A stretch of DNA of 64,000 nt from Larkinella rosea (GTDB taxonomy: Bacteria > Bacteroidota > Bacteroidia > Cytophagales > Spirosomataceae), in assembly GCF_003858635.1 (NCBI RefSeq), contig NZ_RQJO01000007.1, positions 1 to 64,000 of the forward strand. The letters are read 5' to 3'. Positions 24,369 through 33,038 of this stretch are shown piece after piece; within the stretch, counting starts at the first letter, position 1; every line of letters begins with the position of its first letter. The notes under the pieces were generated by a model. The model worked only from the letters and a program-made list of their open reading frames with translations, did no database searches and was not told where the DNA came from. The position numbers and the translations under genes are program-made.

Positions 24369-25790
24369 TTAAAAACCGACTGATCCTTCGGGAAGGGGCG
24401 CATAAACCAACGTGCCGTCGGGCTGATTGGTGGGATAAAGCCGCAGTTGTTCCCGGTTGTCAACCAGTGAGTTCGTAGCGGCATCGACATAAACATAGGC
24501 TGTACCCACCCGGCCGTTGCGGTTCTTGCACACAATCATCTCCAGCGATTGATCCAGTTTAACCTCGACGCCCAGCTCTTCGGCTTTTTGCAGTTCATAG
24601 TAGTCAGGCCGGTAGAGAAGTATGACAACGGAGGCATCCTGTTCCAATTGGCCCGTCGAGCGAAGGCCCGATATCTGGGGCCGCTTGTCCTCCTTCTTTT
24701 CGTTTTCCCGGTTGAGCTGCGAGAGTTCGATGATGGGGATTTTGATCCGGCGCTGGAGTTTCTTCAGCTTTTTGCTGACCTGACTGGCCACTTCGTATTC
24801 GCCTTTTTGGGTGCGGTCTTCCACCAGTTGCACGTAGTCGATGATGGCCAGCTCAATTTGATGGCGACGGTGCCAATCGATTAACAGGTTGCGGATGTCC
24901 TCAATATCCCGCGGCTCATCATCGTAGAAGTAGATGGGCAGCTTCTCCATTTCACCCGCAAACTGATGGATCTGCTGAAACTGTTGTCGGGTGATCTTGC
25001 CCTGGAGAATGTCCTCGTAGGGAATAAACAAGGCATCGGCAAACGCCCGAATGATCAACTCATCGGCATCGACCTCCAGACTAAAATAGGCGACGGGCTT
25101 ACCCGACCGGGCGGCAGCCATCGCGGTAAATACCCCCACAATGGTTTTGCCCATGCCCGGCCTTCCGGCAATCAGAATGATGCCATTTTGCCAGCCGCCA
25201 AAATGGCTATTCAGTTTTCGAAGTCCGGTATCTACCCCGGAAATGCCATTGGGTTTATTCATGGCATTTTCAATTCGCTTCAGGGATTTGCCAATAAAGT
25301 GGCTGATGGTTTTTTCCTTGCCGATGGTCAGGCCGGTTGAAATCACATCGGCCAGCCGATTGACCTGGGTTGATAGCGCATCGGCTAATTCGCCACCCGC
25401 GTAGGCAGCAGTCTGAATCTGCTGTGTCCCCAGAATAGCCTGGCGACGAATCCACAAATCCCGCAGATACAAACAATCCCGTCCACTTTCGATGATTTGA
25501 CCCTCTATGTCCAGCCCGTCCAGTTGGAGGTTGTATGCCGCCAGTTTTTTAAAATTACCGGATTGCTTGAGCGATTTGAGCACGGTTCCTATACGGACTT
25601 GCTGCCCATTCTCAAAAAGGGCGTGAATGGTTTGGGCCATGAGTTTATAGCCCTCATGGGTAAAAACGTCGCCCTGGAGCAGAACAGGCCAGTAGTCGTT
25701 GAGCAGCCTGGGAGACGCAAACAGGGATGCAACCACCGCCCGTTCGATCGACACATCATGGGGCAATACATCAAAGGATTTTGCTTTCAT
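24369..25790 (-). CDS. dnaB: Replicative DNA helicase, DnaB family
   Basis: A 473-residue helicase of normal length. The N-terminal primase-interaction domain (about 10-120) begins PHDVSIERAVVASLF. The RecA-like motor has Walker A IAGRPGMGKT (207-216), FSLEVDADELI, Walker B LAIIDYVQLV and the arginine-finger region SQLNRENEKKEDKRPQISGLR. It unwinds DNA at the replication fork of the element. The start codon overlaps the upstream stop (ATGA), so translation is coupled. This is the phage copy, not the chromosomal dnaB. Confidence 0.93.
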   Translation of the reverse strand: MKAKSFDVLPHDVSIERAVVASLFASPRLLNDYWPVLLQGDVFTHEGYKLMAQTIHALFENGQQVRIGTVLKSLKQSGNFKKLAAYNLQLDGLDIEGQIIESGRDCLYLRDLWIRRQAILGTQQIQTAAYAGGELADALSTQVNRLADVISTGLTIGKEKTISHFIGKSLKRIENAMNKPNGISGVDTGLRKLNSHFGGWQNGIILIAGRPGMGKTIVGVFTAMAAARSGKPVAYFSLEVDADELIIRAFADALFIPYEDILQGKITRQQFQQIHQFAGEMEKLPIYFYDDEPRDIEDIRNLLIDWHRRHQIELAIIDYVQLVEDRTQKGEYEVASQVSKKLKKLQRRIKIPIIELSQLNRENEKKEDKRPQISGLRSTGQLEQDASVVILLYRPDYYELQKAEELGVEVKLDQSLEMIVCKNRNGRVGTAYVYVDAATNSLVDNREQLRLYPTNQPDGTLVYAPLPEGSVGF

Positions 25791-26071
25791 GACTGGGGAT
25801 GGTTAAGCGGATAGGTTGGAAAAACGATACCGGATAGTTCGAATGTGAGCTTTTCCTCTTCCAACTCGTCGGCGTTGATTGCTTCACGGAAAATCGTTCT
25901 CAGATGCGTTGACGTCCGAAGAGTCTTTTTAGATTTGATCAACTCGGCCAGGTAATCCCAGACTTCGCGGCCTTTCAGATCGGGTGGGATGGGGATATTG
26001 TGGGAATAAGCGCCATTGGGAAGCTTTTTCGAGTGCTCCGGTATCCGGGCGTTCTTTGCAGCGGTATTCAT
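25787..26071 (-). CDS. Small phage protein between replication genes
   Basis: A 94-residue protein overlapping its neighbours by 4 bases at both ends (ATGA), so tightly coupled to DnaB and the DUF4373 protein. It has an extended Pro-rich first third (PNGAYSHNIPIPPDLKG) and a helical rest (VWDYLAELIKSKKTLRTST). By position it could be a helicase loader, but it lacks AAA+ motifs and the role is not shown. Confidence 0.55.
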   Translation of the reverse strand: MNTAAKNARIPEHSKKLPNGAYSHNIPIPPDLKGREVWDYLAELIKSKKTLRTSTHLRTIFREAINADELEEEKLTFELSGIVFPTYPLNHPQS

Positions 26072-26961
26072 GTAATTTCCAGTTTAGAGCGTTTGATTTG
26101 TGTGCCATTGGACGGTGATACGGCACTTTTGATCTGGGTGATGATCTGGTTGAACTTCTCATTGAAGTTGGCCATGTCCCGAAACTGGTAGAAGGGCGGC
26201 AGTCTGGTCGACTCGGTGAGCAATCGTTTCAAGGCATCGATGCATTCGCCATCGGTCGGATCACGGTTGAATCGTTTTTTAACGGCAGCGCGAAGTTTTA
26301 CCCCTAGCTTTTTAGCGTGGGCGCCATCTTTGGCATCCCAGTAGTAATCCGGAAACTTCTCTTCGATGACCAGTTTGATTTGATGAGTCAGCGTATACGT
26401 TTTTTCGCCTGATTCTTCATCGTCATTTTTGCCTTCTGCATTTTTTGAAGTTGATTTTGAAGGCAAAGCCGCAACTGCGGCAGAAGAATTATTACTTTCC
26501 TTTTCCTTTTTAGATATATCGTTAGATATATCTTTTCCTTTTCCTTTTGTGTACTTTTCCGGGGGTTTTCCGCCGGAAAACTCAGAATCGCCTTCTGCTT
26601 TGCGTATACGGTCTTTTTTGCGTCTGTTAGCTACCTCTGTAAGCCTGCTTTTAATACCATTTGAGGTCAATACCTGCCGTTGCTCGAAGGTGCTTTTATC
26701 GAATAATCCGATTTCCAGCATGGTTCCAATCATTGTCCGTAGGTTTTCCTCGGGTATTCCATACTTTTTTCCGAGGGTTTTCCAGCGGAAAACTAACGAC
26801 ATGTCCAATTCGCCATCCTGAGTCTGGTAGATTTCCTGTAGCAGCTTGATGTAAAGAGCAAATCCAATCAAATCGTGGACTGCTTCCAGCATCTCTACTT
26901 TATCATCCATTTGGCAGTCGAGCGGGAAGTACTCCAGGCCGATTTTAGCGGGACGCGCCAT
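26068..26961 (-). CDS. DUF4373 (Lin1244/Lin1753-like) phage replication protein
   Basis: A 297-residue protein. The N-terminal domain (about 5-125) shows the family signs: GLEYFPLDCQMDDKVEMLEA, LIGFALYIKLLQEIY, and LTEVANRRKK. A low-complexity Ser/Lys/Glu linker (about 130-195) leads to a helical C-terminal domain with DYYWDAKDGAHAKKL and FNRDPTDGECIDALKRLL, common in replisome organisers. Family members sit beside helicase genes in phages of Bacillota and Bacteroidota and are thought to recognise the origin. Upstream of DnaB in the same transcript. Confidence 0.8.
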   Translation of the reverse strand: MARPAKIGLEYFPLDCQMDDKVEMLEAVHDLIGFALYIKLLQEIYQTQDGELDMSLVFRWKTLGKKYGIPEENLRTMIGTMLEIGLFDKSTFEQRQVLTSNGIKSRLTEVANRRKKDRIRKAEGDSEFSGGKPPEKYTKGKGKDISNDISKKEKESNNSSAAVAALPSKSTSKNAEGKNDDEESGEKTYTLTHQIKLVIEEKFPDYYWDAKDGAHAKKLGVKLRAAVKKRFNRDPTDGECIDALKRLLTESTRLPPFYQFRDMANFNEKFNQIITQIKSAVSPSNGTQIKRSKLEIT

Positions 26962-27039
26962 ACGTTACGTTTTTTGATCGAGGTTGTAAAATCCAACGGG
27001 TAGGAGCTCCGTCGTCCGAAGTAGATAATCCACTGGCCG

Positions 27040-27621
27040 TTAAAATGACAGGGTGTAATGCCGATCAATGGAGCCGTAGGGGCGGTCCTTCTGCGGTACC
27101 CGATAGGGGCGCTCACAATCCGCATAGTAGGAGTAAAAACAGGTCGGTGAAAGCCGGATGTTGTCAATCAGATTCAGGCCAAACAGCTCCCGCAGGGTTT
27201 CGTACTGATTGACTACTTCATCGATCTGCTCTTCGGCAAAGGGCTGTTCGTTGGTCGACCAGGTGGATGTACACAGAATCACATCCGTAACGCCCAGCAC
27301 CTTCGCTCGTTTGATCACCGAACCCAGTGCGATGATATGGTTGTACCCCCTTTGCTGCATCAACCGCTGCACTTCCACTACCTTGAAGTTCTTTAAATAG
27401 GCGACGTATACATAGTAGCGGCTGGTGGGTGGATAGCATTTACCAGCGGCCATAAAAATCAGGGAAGCCTCAAAAGAGGACCGGCAATGACCTCCAGTAA
27501 TCGATAGCGGGTTGATTACTGAATTGGCTGGCCGTTGCAAATCGGATTTGGAATTGGACGTTTTGAGGGAGGCATCGAATGGCATCGAAGCGGGCATGCG
27601 AAAGGAAATGGCAGTATTCAT
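27040..27621 (-). CDS. Hypothetical phage protein
   Basis: Start placed at Met 27621 because the sequence upstream overlaps the next gene and looks non-coding; length 193. The N-terminal 50 residues are Ser/Asn-rich and likely flexible. The C-terminal α/β part contains YYVYVAYLKNFKVVEVQRLM, VIKRAKVLGVTDVILCTS and YETLRELFGLNLIDNIRLSP. The latter recalls the order of RadC/JAB proteins in phages, but the metal-binding HxH and Ser/Asp are not present, so this is weak. Function unknown. Confidence 0.5.
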   Translation of the reverse strand: MNTAISFRMPASMPFDASLKTSNSKSDLQRPANSVINPLSITGGHCRSSFEASLIFMAAGKCYPPTSRYYVYVAYLKNFKVVEVQRLMQQRGYNHIIALGSVIKRAKVLGVTDVILCTSTWSTNEQPFAEEQIDEVVNQYETLRELFGLNLIDNIRLSPTCFYSYYADCERPYRVPQKDRPYGSIDRHYTLSF

Positions 27622-27682
27622 GTTTTGCTTAGTTTGAAAGGTAAAGTTTTTGTTGCGTAGTCTGGATGATGAAATCCCCGGT

Positions 27683-28039
27683 TTACACGATGAGGCCGTC
27701 GACAATATGGGTCACCTGCCAGATTCGACGAATGGCATGCAGGGGCACGTTCCACTTGTAATGGTTTCTATTGTCAGGGTGGAGATGAAGCAGTGCTGTT
27801 TCAAGCAGTTGGTTCTCCTTCAGCCGCATGATGATCGGCGAAAATCCTTCATTTGTTTCTACGCAAATCACAGTGTTGTTGATGGTCGGCCACTGCGCCG
27901 GTGGTACCTCATGGGCTCTTACTTTCCATCCCGGCTTAAGAGTCGGAAGCATGTTTTTGGCACGAACCGTAAAAAAAGCAGCTTCGGTGTCGGGCATTTG
28001 CAGTGGATGATTTGTTGGAATTTGAAATAGAGTTGTCAT
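27683..28039 (-). CDS. S24/LexA-like fold protein lacking the catalytic Ser
   Basis: A 118-residue protein with the layout of a peptidase S24 domain: NMLPTLKPGWKVRAHEV, WPTINNTVICVETNEG, IIMRLKENQLLE, and LHPDNRNHY followed by IRRIWQV. Where S24 has the nucleophile (GDSMEPTLKPG) this has AKNMLPTL, so Ser is replaced by Asn. There is no helix-turn-helix domain. It could bind the CI-like S24 repressor and alter its dimerisation, which would fit its place between cro-like and antirepressor genes, but this is inference. Confidence 0.6.
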   Translation of the reverse strand: MTTLFQIPTNHPLQMPDTEAAFFTVRAKNMLPTLKPGWKVRAHEVPPAQWPTINNTVICVETNEGFSPIIMRLKENQLLETALLHLHPDNRNHYKWNVPLHAIRRIWQVTHIVDGLIV

Positions 28040-28080
28040 GAAAAGAAGGGTATAAGGTTGTAAAAAGTCATTTTCAGAAG

Positions 28081-28431
28081 CTAAGAAGCTGGATGACTTC
28101 TGGGTGTTTTGGCGCGAAATTCACGTGCAGGTGGAGCCTCCATAGAGTTTTTTACCTTCAGGCTGTGCCGCTCTGCAAACCGGATGATATCCGATTTTTT
28201 AAAGCGTTTGACCTTTCGGCCGTAGGCGACAATGTTCTCCTCCATAAGCATGAGCCGGGCCGTCTTTTTGTCGACATCGAAGTACCAGCAGACCCATTCC
28301 CAGGTGACCAGTTTATCTTCCTTCAAAGCCAGTAATTCACGCTCCGATTCGATCAGCCGTTTGGCGGTGTCTTTAAAATCCTGAAGCCATTGCTCCACGG
28401 CTTCGGCGGGTATAACTGCAATGCTGTTCAT
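28081..28431 (-). CDS. Putative phage DNA-binding protein
   Basis: A 116-residue protein. An N-terminal coiled coil (QWLQDFKDTAKRLIESEREL) precedes LVTWEWVCWYFDVDKKTARLMLM and RKVKRFKKSDIIRFA, the layout of a winged helix-turn-helix with a C-terminal basic strand, as in excisionases and small regulators. The tail is basic and unstructured. It starts 3 bases after the stop of the Cro-like gene, so it is the second gene of the early operon. Confidence 0.6.
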   Translation of the reverse strand: MNSIAVIPAEAVEQWLQDFKDTAKRLIESERELLALKEDKLVTWEWVCWYFDVDKKTARLMLMEENIVAYGRKVKRFKKSDIIRFAERHSLKVKNSMEAPPAREFRAKTPRSHPAS

Positions 28432-28434
28432 AGC

Positions 28435-28698
28435 TTACACAGTTAAAGAATGCTGAGACTTGACTGGACGTTTAATCTTGCGCTTGATCAGTTTTGTAAG
28501 CATTGATTCTTCCTCTTCCAGTTTAGCCAGCCCATCCAGAAAGGCGTCAATTTTCTTTTTATCGCAGTCTTTCCCCTTTAGAACATTGTGGGCGAAGGGC
28601 TCGGATACCCCACCCAGTTCGGCGGCTTTCTTGATACCGCCATCGGTTGCGTCCAGCCTTTGACGAATTACAACCAGTTCATCTTTGCTTAATTCCAT
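28435..28698 (-). CDS. Cro-like helix-turn-helix protein
   Basis: An 87-residue protein and the first gene of the minus-strand operon, divergent from the CI-like repressor. The region IKKAAELGGVSEPFAHNVLKGKDCD has the shape of a helix-turn-helix (A-x-x-x-G-V-S), preceded by a basic helix. Position and size fit a Cro-type repressor acting on the shared promoter region 28699-28835. Confidence 0.6.
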   Translation of the reverse strand: MELSKDELVVIRQRLDATDGGIKKAAELGGVSEPFAHNVLKGKDCDKKKIDAFLDGLAKLEEEESMLTKLIKRKIKRPVKSQHSLTV

Positions 28699-28740
28699 GC
28701 TTTTCGTATGTTTATCGTTAAGTCGGCGTTGTGTCGCCGT

Positions 28741-28835
28741 TTACTAAATATTGTTGGTCAAAGTTAGCCTAAATTGTCTAATATTGTCAAGTTTTTATTG
28801 ATATATCTTTGCAATTTTTGTTTAACATTTTATAA
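28741..28835. promoter_or_regulatory. Divergent lysogeny-switch promoters and operators
   Basis: Rightward: TATCTTTG (28804-28811) matches the Bacteroidota -7 element TAnnTTTG, with TTG at 28784-28786 upstream, giving transcription of the repressor. Leftward: TAACTTTG on the minus strand (28759-28766), with TTGAC on the minus strand near 28784-28788. The two -33 regions therefore overlap in TTGTCAAGTTTTT (28784-28796). ATTGTCTA and ATTGTCAA stand as direct repeats 10 bp apart at 28773 and 28783, a likely operator. The 13-mer TTGTCAAGTTTTT recurs at 22239-22251 in the paired-repeat array. Promoter calls are by eye. Confidence 0.55.
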
Positions 28836-29567
28836 ATGATTGATTTTCAGTTGGAACCGAGAGAAGCCGTCAAGAAAATTGTAATAGCTAGGGATATTAC
28901 TAACCGGGATTTGGCAAGAATGGTAGGTATGTCTGAACAGAGTTTGTCCAAAATGCTTAATGGGACAATCTCTCTTACCGATAGAAGCTTAGCTAAAATT
29001 AGCCAAGTGCTAAATATCCCTTTTGAAGTTTTAAGGTACGGTGAGAATGTAGAAAATTTTCTTTTGGAGGTCCCAACTGGAGTTAAGGAAAATGCAACTG
29101 AAGAAAAAAATAAAAAGAAAAACCCAGCTTCAAAAAATAATTCACTGACCTTATACGATGTCAGTCAAGAGGGGATACCCTTTTACAATGTGGATGTATT
29201 CGCCGGAGATGTTGAGTCTTTCACCGATGGGCCCGAACTCCCAGATAGCTATTTGATCCTACCAGGTGTAAAAGACTGCCAATTCAGTTGCCGGGTATCC
29301 GGTGACAGTATGTATAATAAGATTAAACCCGGCGCCATCATTGCCTGCCGGGAGATTTATGATAAAAGCATTATTGCTTTCGGAGAGGTTCACTTGGTTA
29401 TTACTACTGAGCAAAAGCTCGTCAAATACGTCCGCAAACATCCAACGGACAAAACATTGGTAATCCTTCGAAGCCACAATCCAGAGCATGACGACATAGA
29501 GGTGCCTATTGATAAAATCGTCAGATTGTATTTGGTAAAGGTGATTGTTAATCAAGAGCAGATGTAA
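28836..29567 (+). CDS. CI-type phage repressor with S24 autoprotease domain
   Basis: A 243-residue repressor. The N-terminal XRE helix-turn-helix spans about 8-66 (NRDLARMVGMSEQSLSKMLNG). A Lys/Asn-rich linker (about 85-105) leads to the S24 peptidase domain (about 115-240) with catalytic Ser158 in VSGDSMYNKIKPG and Lys197 in KLVKYVRKH. A candidate self-cleavage site is Ala123-Gly124 (DVFAGDV). This architecture lets RecA filaments trigger cleavage and induction after DNA damage. Transcribed rightward from the divergent promoter, with defence genes downstream in the same direction. Confidence 0.88.
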   Translation: MIDFQLEPREAVKKIVIARDITNRDLARMVGMSEQSLSKMLNGTISLTDRSLAKISQVLNIPFEVLRYGENVENFLLEVPTGVKENATEEKNKKKNPASKNNSLTLYDVSQEGIPFYNVDVFAGDVESFTDGPELPDSYLILPGVKDCQFSCRVSGDSMYNKIKPGAIIACREIYDKSIIAFGEVHLVITTEQKLVKYVRKHPTDKTLVILRSHNPEHDDIEVPIDKIVRLYLVKVIVNQEQM

Positions 29568-29806
29568 ATTTAAACCTAAGCATGTCTGCTTATTTTACCG
29601 AATACGAAGTAAGTAAAATCTCTTTTAACTACGATCCAAACTTTTTGTATGTTTATTGTAGAGTCAAAGTTAAGTAGAAACTGTGATTCTGATTTAGTGA
29701 TTAAGACTTGATGTGTTCAATTTAGATAAAGTCAAGTTTAATTTGAATATTGAAAAGTGAATTTCTTAATTATAATGTTTCTTAGATTATATAAGAGTAA
29801 AAAAAT

Positions 29807-30904
29807 ATGAATTTAGAACATGCATTGATTTCAATTAAGCCTAGGGAAGTATCTGGTTCGCGTGTAGATGAAAGATATTTTTATCAAAAAGATGTTTCGC
29901 TATTTACAATGGTAGAATACTATAATTCAATGGATAATTTTGTGTTTCTATTTGATTTCCATGATGACTTAGCGATACTTGATTCTGATATTGCACCTAC
30001 AAGGATTCAGTTTTTTCAAATAAAATCTAAAAGTAAAGGTTCTTGGACCACCTCCTCACTTATTAAATCAGATAAAAAGCAGTCATTTTTAAGCAAATTA
30101 TATTCTAATAAAGTACTTTTTGGTGATTATTTAGAAAGTATGTATTTTATAAGTAATGCTAGATACAATATAAAGTTAGAAAATGGCGATGAATCTGAGT
30201 CAAAATTTGAAATAAATGCAATCGATATAAATAAAAACGATATAAATAAAATTAATTTAAAAATCAAAGAAGAGTTGAGCTTGCATTTCAATCCTGAATT
30301 TGAGAAAAATACTTTTTTTAAAGTTTCCAAGTTAAGCTTAGTAGATAGTAAAGGACATTGCAAAGGTGCGTTATGTGAATTACTTAACTTGATAAATCCA
30401 GGAAATTTTCCAAATATTAATTTAACTTATGATAAAATATTAAATGAAATAAGGATTAAGACCGATTGTGTGTTAAGCGATTACGAAATAAAAGATTTGA
30501 AGTCAGCAATTAATAAAAAGGGTATATCTAAAGGCTATTTTACTAAATTACTTATTGCTGCTTGCCCTTATAAGAATTTTGACCTAGAATGGAATGAAAT
30601 AGAAAATAAACTTCTGAGCTGTAATATAGGTTATGCTAGCATCAAAAAGATAAAAGTAAATTTTCGTGAACTTTATATACAAAGTTTGTATTCGCAAAGT
30701 GATATTCCATTTTCAAAAGTAATTGAATTTGTTAAGGAGTGTGTCAAAAAAATTTATAATCTCAATAATGGTTCCACTGAAAAATTAAATTATTTTGACT
30801 TGTCAGAGCATATTTACAATATGTATTATCAAGATTTACCTTATAAACATTTTGATCCTGGATTAATTAAAGCAATGGTATTAAAATATTTAAATAATGA
30901 ATAA
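29807..30904 (+). CDS. DUF4297/Cap4-type nuclease effector (Lamassu LmuA-like)
   Basis: A 365-residue protein with AT-rich codon use. The N-terminal domain (about 15-200) has the DUF4297 layout: SGSRVDERYFYQKDVSLFTM, VFLFDFHDDLAIL (Asp53/Asp54), then RIQFFQIKSKSKGSWT, where FxQxKS is the Q-x-K end of a PD-(D/E)XK active site. Cap4/DUF4297 nucleases cut double-stranded DNA non-specifically when activated. The C-terminal part, about 210-365, is helical and unassigned and may bind the ATPase. Followed after 47 bases by the SMC-like ATPase, the pairing of Lamassu-Cap4 and of ABC-three-component systems. Confidence 0.72.
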   Translation: MNLEHALISIKPREVSGSRVDERYFYQKDVSLFTMVEYYNSMDNFVFLFDFHDDLAILDSDIAPTRIQFFQIKSKSKGSWTTSSLIKSDKKQSFLSKLYSNKVLFGDYLESMYFISNARYNIKLENGDESESKFEINAIDINKNDINKINLKIKEELSLHFNPEFEKNTFFKVSKLSLVDSKGHCKGALCELLNLINPGNFPNINLTYDKILNEIRIKTDCVLSDYEIKDLKSAINKKGISKGYFTKLLIAACPYKNFDLEWNEIENKLLSCNIGYASIKKIKVNFRELYIQSLYSQSDIPFSKVIEFVKECVKKIYNLNNGSTEKLNYFDLSEHIYNMYYQDLPYKHFDPGLIKAMVLKYLNNE

Positions 30905-30951
30905 CGGAGACTTTAGAAGATTAATCAGGAACCTTAGATCAAACCGCAACA

Positions 30952-32658
30952 ATGCAAAGTTTCTTCATATCGGAAATGCTATTACTTTCTCAAAAGGAAA
31001 AGAAAGCCAAAAGAGTAATATTCGACTTGAGAAGGACAATAATATTGGGGAAGAATCACACGGGTAAATCATCTTTGATTAAAAGTATATACTGGGCATT
31101 TGGGGCAGAACCAATACTGCATCCAAACTTTAAAAAAGCATTAGTAATAGTGCTTATTAGGTTTAATATCAATGGGATTAAATATGAGATATTAAGAGAT
31201 GGAAATAGATATTCCGTATTCGATGGCAATAATGGAAGTCTGATAGCAACTTTTAATTCTGTCGCAAGAGAGCTAGCTCCTTATTTTTCCGAACTATTTA
31301 ATTTTAAACCGCTATTACAAAATAATATCAATGAATTTGTAATTCCACCTCCTACATTCTTATTCTTGCCATTTTATATAGACCAAGATAATAGTTGGAC
31401 AAAAAGTTGGTATTCTTTTAATCGTTTACAATATATAAAAGAATACAGGTCAGAACTTGTCTTATATCATTCTGGTACTAGGCCGAATGAATACTATCAA
31501 ACGAAAAAAGAATTAGAAGGTTACGTAAATAGAATAAATGAGTTAGAAAAAGAAAGGAAAGTTACTGAAAGTATTATTAAGCAAATGCAAAAGGATTTTC
31601 TTCAACTTAGTTTTAATATTAATATTGAAATTTTTAAAGATGAGATAAAAGATTTATTAGTTGAATGCGAAGTGCTAAAAAAAACTGAGGAAGACTTGAA
31701 ATATACGTTGCGAGATTTATATACAGTTAAAGCAAGCGTAGAATCACAGTTAGAAATAGTAAAACAAGCTTTAAACGAATCAAAAAAAGATTTAGATTTT
31801 ATATCCCATGACTTGCCTTTCCATGTAGATTGCCCAACTTGTGGTGCTCAATACGAAAATTCATTTGCTGAAAGATTTGCAATTGCAGATGATGCGGAAA
31901 GATGCAGAGAATTAATGATAGAATTGACTAAAGATCAATATACTATTAATAAAAAAATTGAAGAAGAAAATCTTGCATTTATTAATACTTCTGCGCAAAC
32001 TAAAGTCATTGAAACCATTTTGGAGCAAAAAAAAGGAGAATTGAAGTTTAAAGATGTAATTGATAATTTTGGAAAGAATGAGCTGAAATCGGTATTTATA
32101 AATCGGATTAACAGTTTAAACGAAGAATTATTTGAAAATGCTACTAAGCATAAAGAGCTTTCTGGCATTTTAAAGGCATTAGAAGGTAAGGATCGAAAAG
32201 AAGAAATAGTTTATTATTACAGAAGCACGTTAAGTAAATTTTTAAGGCAATTAGATGTTCATTCAATTGGTGAAGAGTCTTATAAAACTTTAAACAATGT
32301 AATTGAAAATGCCGAAACAGGTAGTTCTCGGCCTCGGGCTTTAATTGCATACTACTTCACTTTTTTTTACGTTATGGCAAAGTACTCGACTTCCACATTT
32401 TGCCCTATTATTATTGATTCTCCAAATCAACAAGATCAAGATGTTGAGCATATTGATGAGATTTTGAAATTCATCAGTAAGATGCAGCCTGATAATTCAC
32501 AAATGATTTTGGGAGTGGCAGAATTATATGACATGGATTTTAACGGGAAGATAATAGAACTTAAAGAAAAATATAGTTTACTTCAAAAAGACGAGTATGA
32601 AGATATAAATAAAGAAATGTCTCCCTATTTGGAAAGTACGTGGCTTCGTCTCTTTTAA
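30952..32658 (+). CDS. SMC/Rad50-like ATPase with zinc-hook CxxC (Lamassu LmuB-like)
   Basis: A 568-residue protein. Walker A GKNHTGKS (33-40) lies in an ABC-type head domain. Two coiled coils (about 185-285 and 325-410) flank a hook-like CPTCG (Cys294, Cys297). The C-terminal head has the signature-like TGSSRPRALIAYYF (456-469) and Walker B PIIIDSPNQQDQD (Asp489). This resembles LmuB and DUF3732 ATPases of ABC-3C systems. Such sensors detect abnormal DNA and activate the partner nuclease. The ATG lies inside a short alternative frame starting at 30897. There is no room for the middle component usual in ABC-3C. Confidence 0.78.
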   Translation: MQSFFISEMLLLSQKEKKAKRVIFDLRRTIILGKNHTGKSSLIKSIYWAFGAEPILHPNFKKALVIVLIRFNINGIKYEILRDGNRYSVFDGNNGSLIATFNSVARELAPYFSELFNFKPLLQNNINEFVIPPPTFLFLPFYIDQDNSWTKSWYSFNRLQYIKEYRSELVLYHSGTRPNEYYQTKKELEGYVNRINELEKERKVTESIIKQMQKDFLQLSFNINIEIFKDEIKDLLVECEVLKKTEEDLKYTLRDLYTVKASVESQLEIVKQALNESKKDLDFISHDLPFHVDCPTCGAQYENSFAERFAIADDAERCRELMIELTKDQYTINKKIEEENLAFINTSAQTKVIETILEQKKGELKFKDVIDNFGKNELKSVFINRINSLNEELFENATKHKELSGILKALEGKDRKEEIVYYYRSTLSKFLRQLDVHSIGEESYKTLNNVIENAETGSSRPRALIAYYFTFFYVMAKYSTSTFCPIIIDSPNQQDQDVEHIDEILKFISKMQPDNSQMILGVAELYDMDFNGKIIELKEKYSLLQKDEYEDINKEMSPYLESTWLRLF

Positions 32659-32816
32659 TAAAAAAATATTTTTTTATGATATTTGCCTACATTAAGTACC
32701 TATAATAATTAAGGTAATATTAATAAGTTCTTTATAATCTATAATTTTTTTGAATTTTTTTTTGATTATAACGTATATGGCTTATTCCTAGATTAAAATT
32801 TAACTTTGATTTAATT

Positions 32817-33035
32817 ATGATTGTTGACAAATATTGGCTTGCTCTCAACTGTCCCAAATGTAACTATACAAATGGGGTACAAATTATCAGTGTTATGCTG
32901 GAGGAGACGACCATATGTCATAATTGTAAGGTAAAGATCAAATTGCAGGATACAATTGCATCTGTCTACACGGAAATTCGTAGTGCCGAACATACTTGGA
33001 ACGATTTATTAGACACTATCAAGAATTTTAAATAA
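32817..33035 (+). CDS. Small zinc-ribbon protein
   Basis: A 72-residue protein with two CxxC knuckles: CPKC at residues 13-16 and CHNC at 34-37, separated by about 18 residues, a classic zinc ribbon. The C-terminal half is a helical tail (EIRSAEHTWNDLLDTIKNF). It stops 3 bases before the next gene, a PD-(D/E)XK nuclease, so both are made together. It likely binds nucleic acid or bridges the nuclease to its target. AT-rich like its neighbours. Confidence 0.65.
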   Translation: MIVDKYWLALNCPKCNYTNGVQIISVMLEETTICHNCKVKIKLQDTIASVYTEIRSAEHTWNDLLDTIKNFK

Positions 33036-33038
33036 CCT

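Noticed and set aside
29582-29677. A 31-codon ORF between the repressor and the DUF4297 gene
   Set aside because: No motif or conservation evidence; chance ORFs of this size are expected in AT-rich sequence.
30897-31066. Alternative frame overlapping the start of the SMC-like gene as a missing middle component
   Set aside because: It runs out of frame through the Walker A region and has no domain, so most of it is a shadow.
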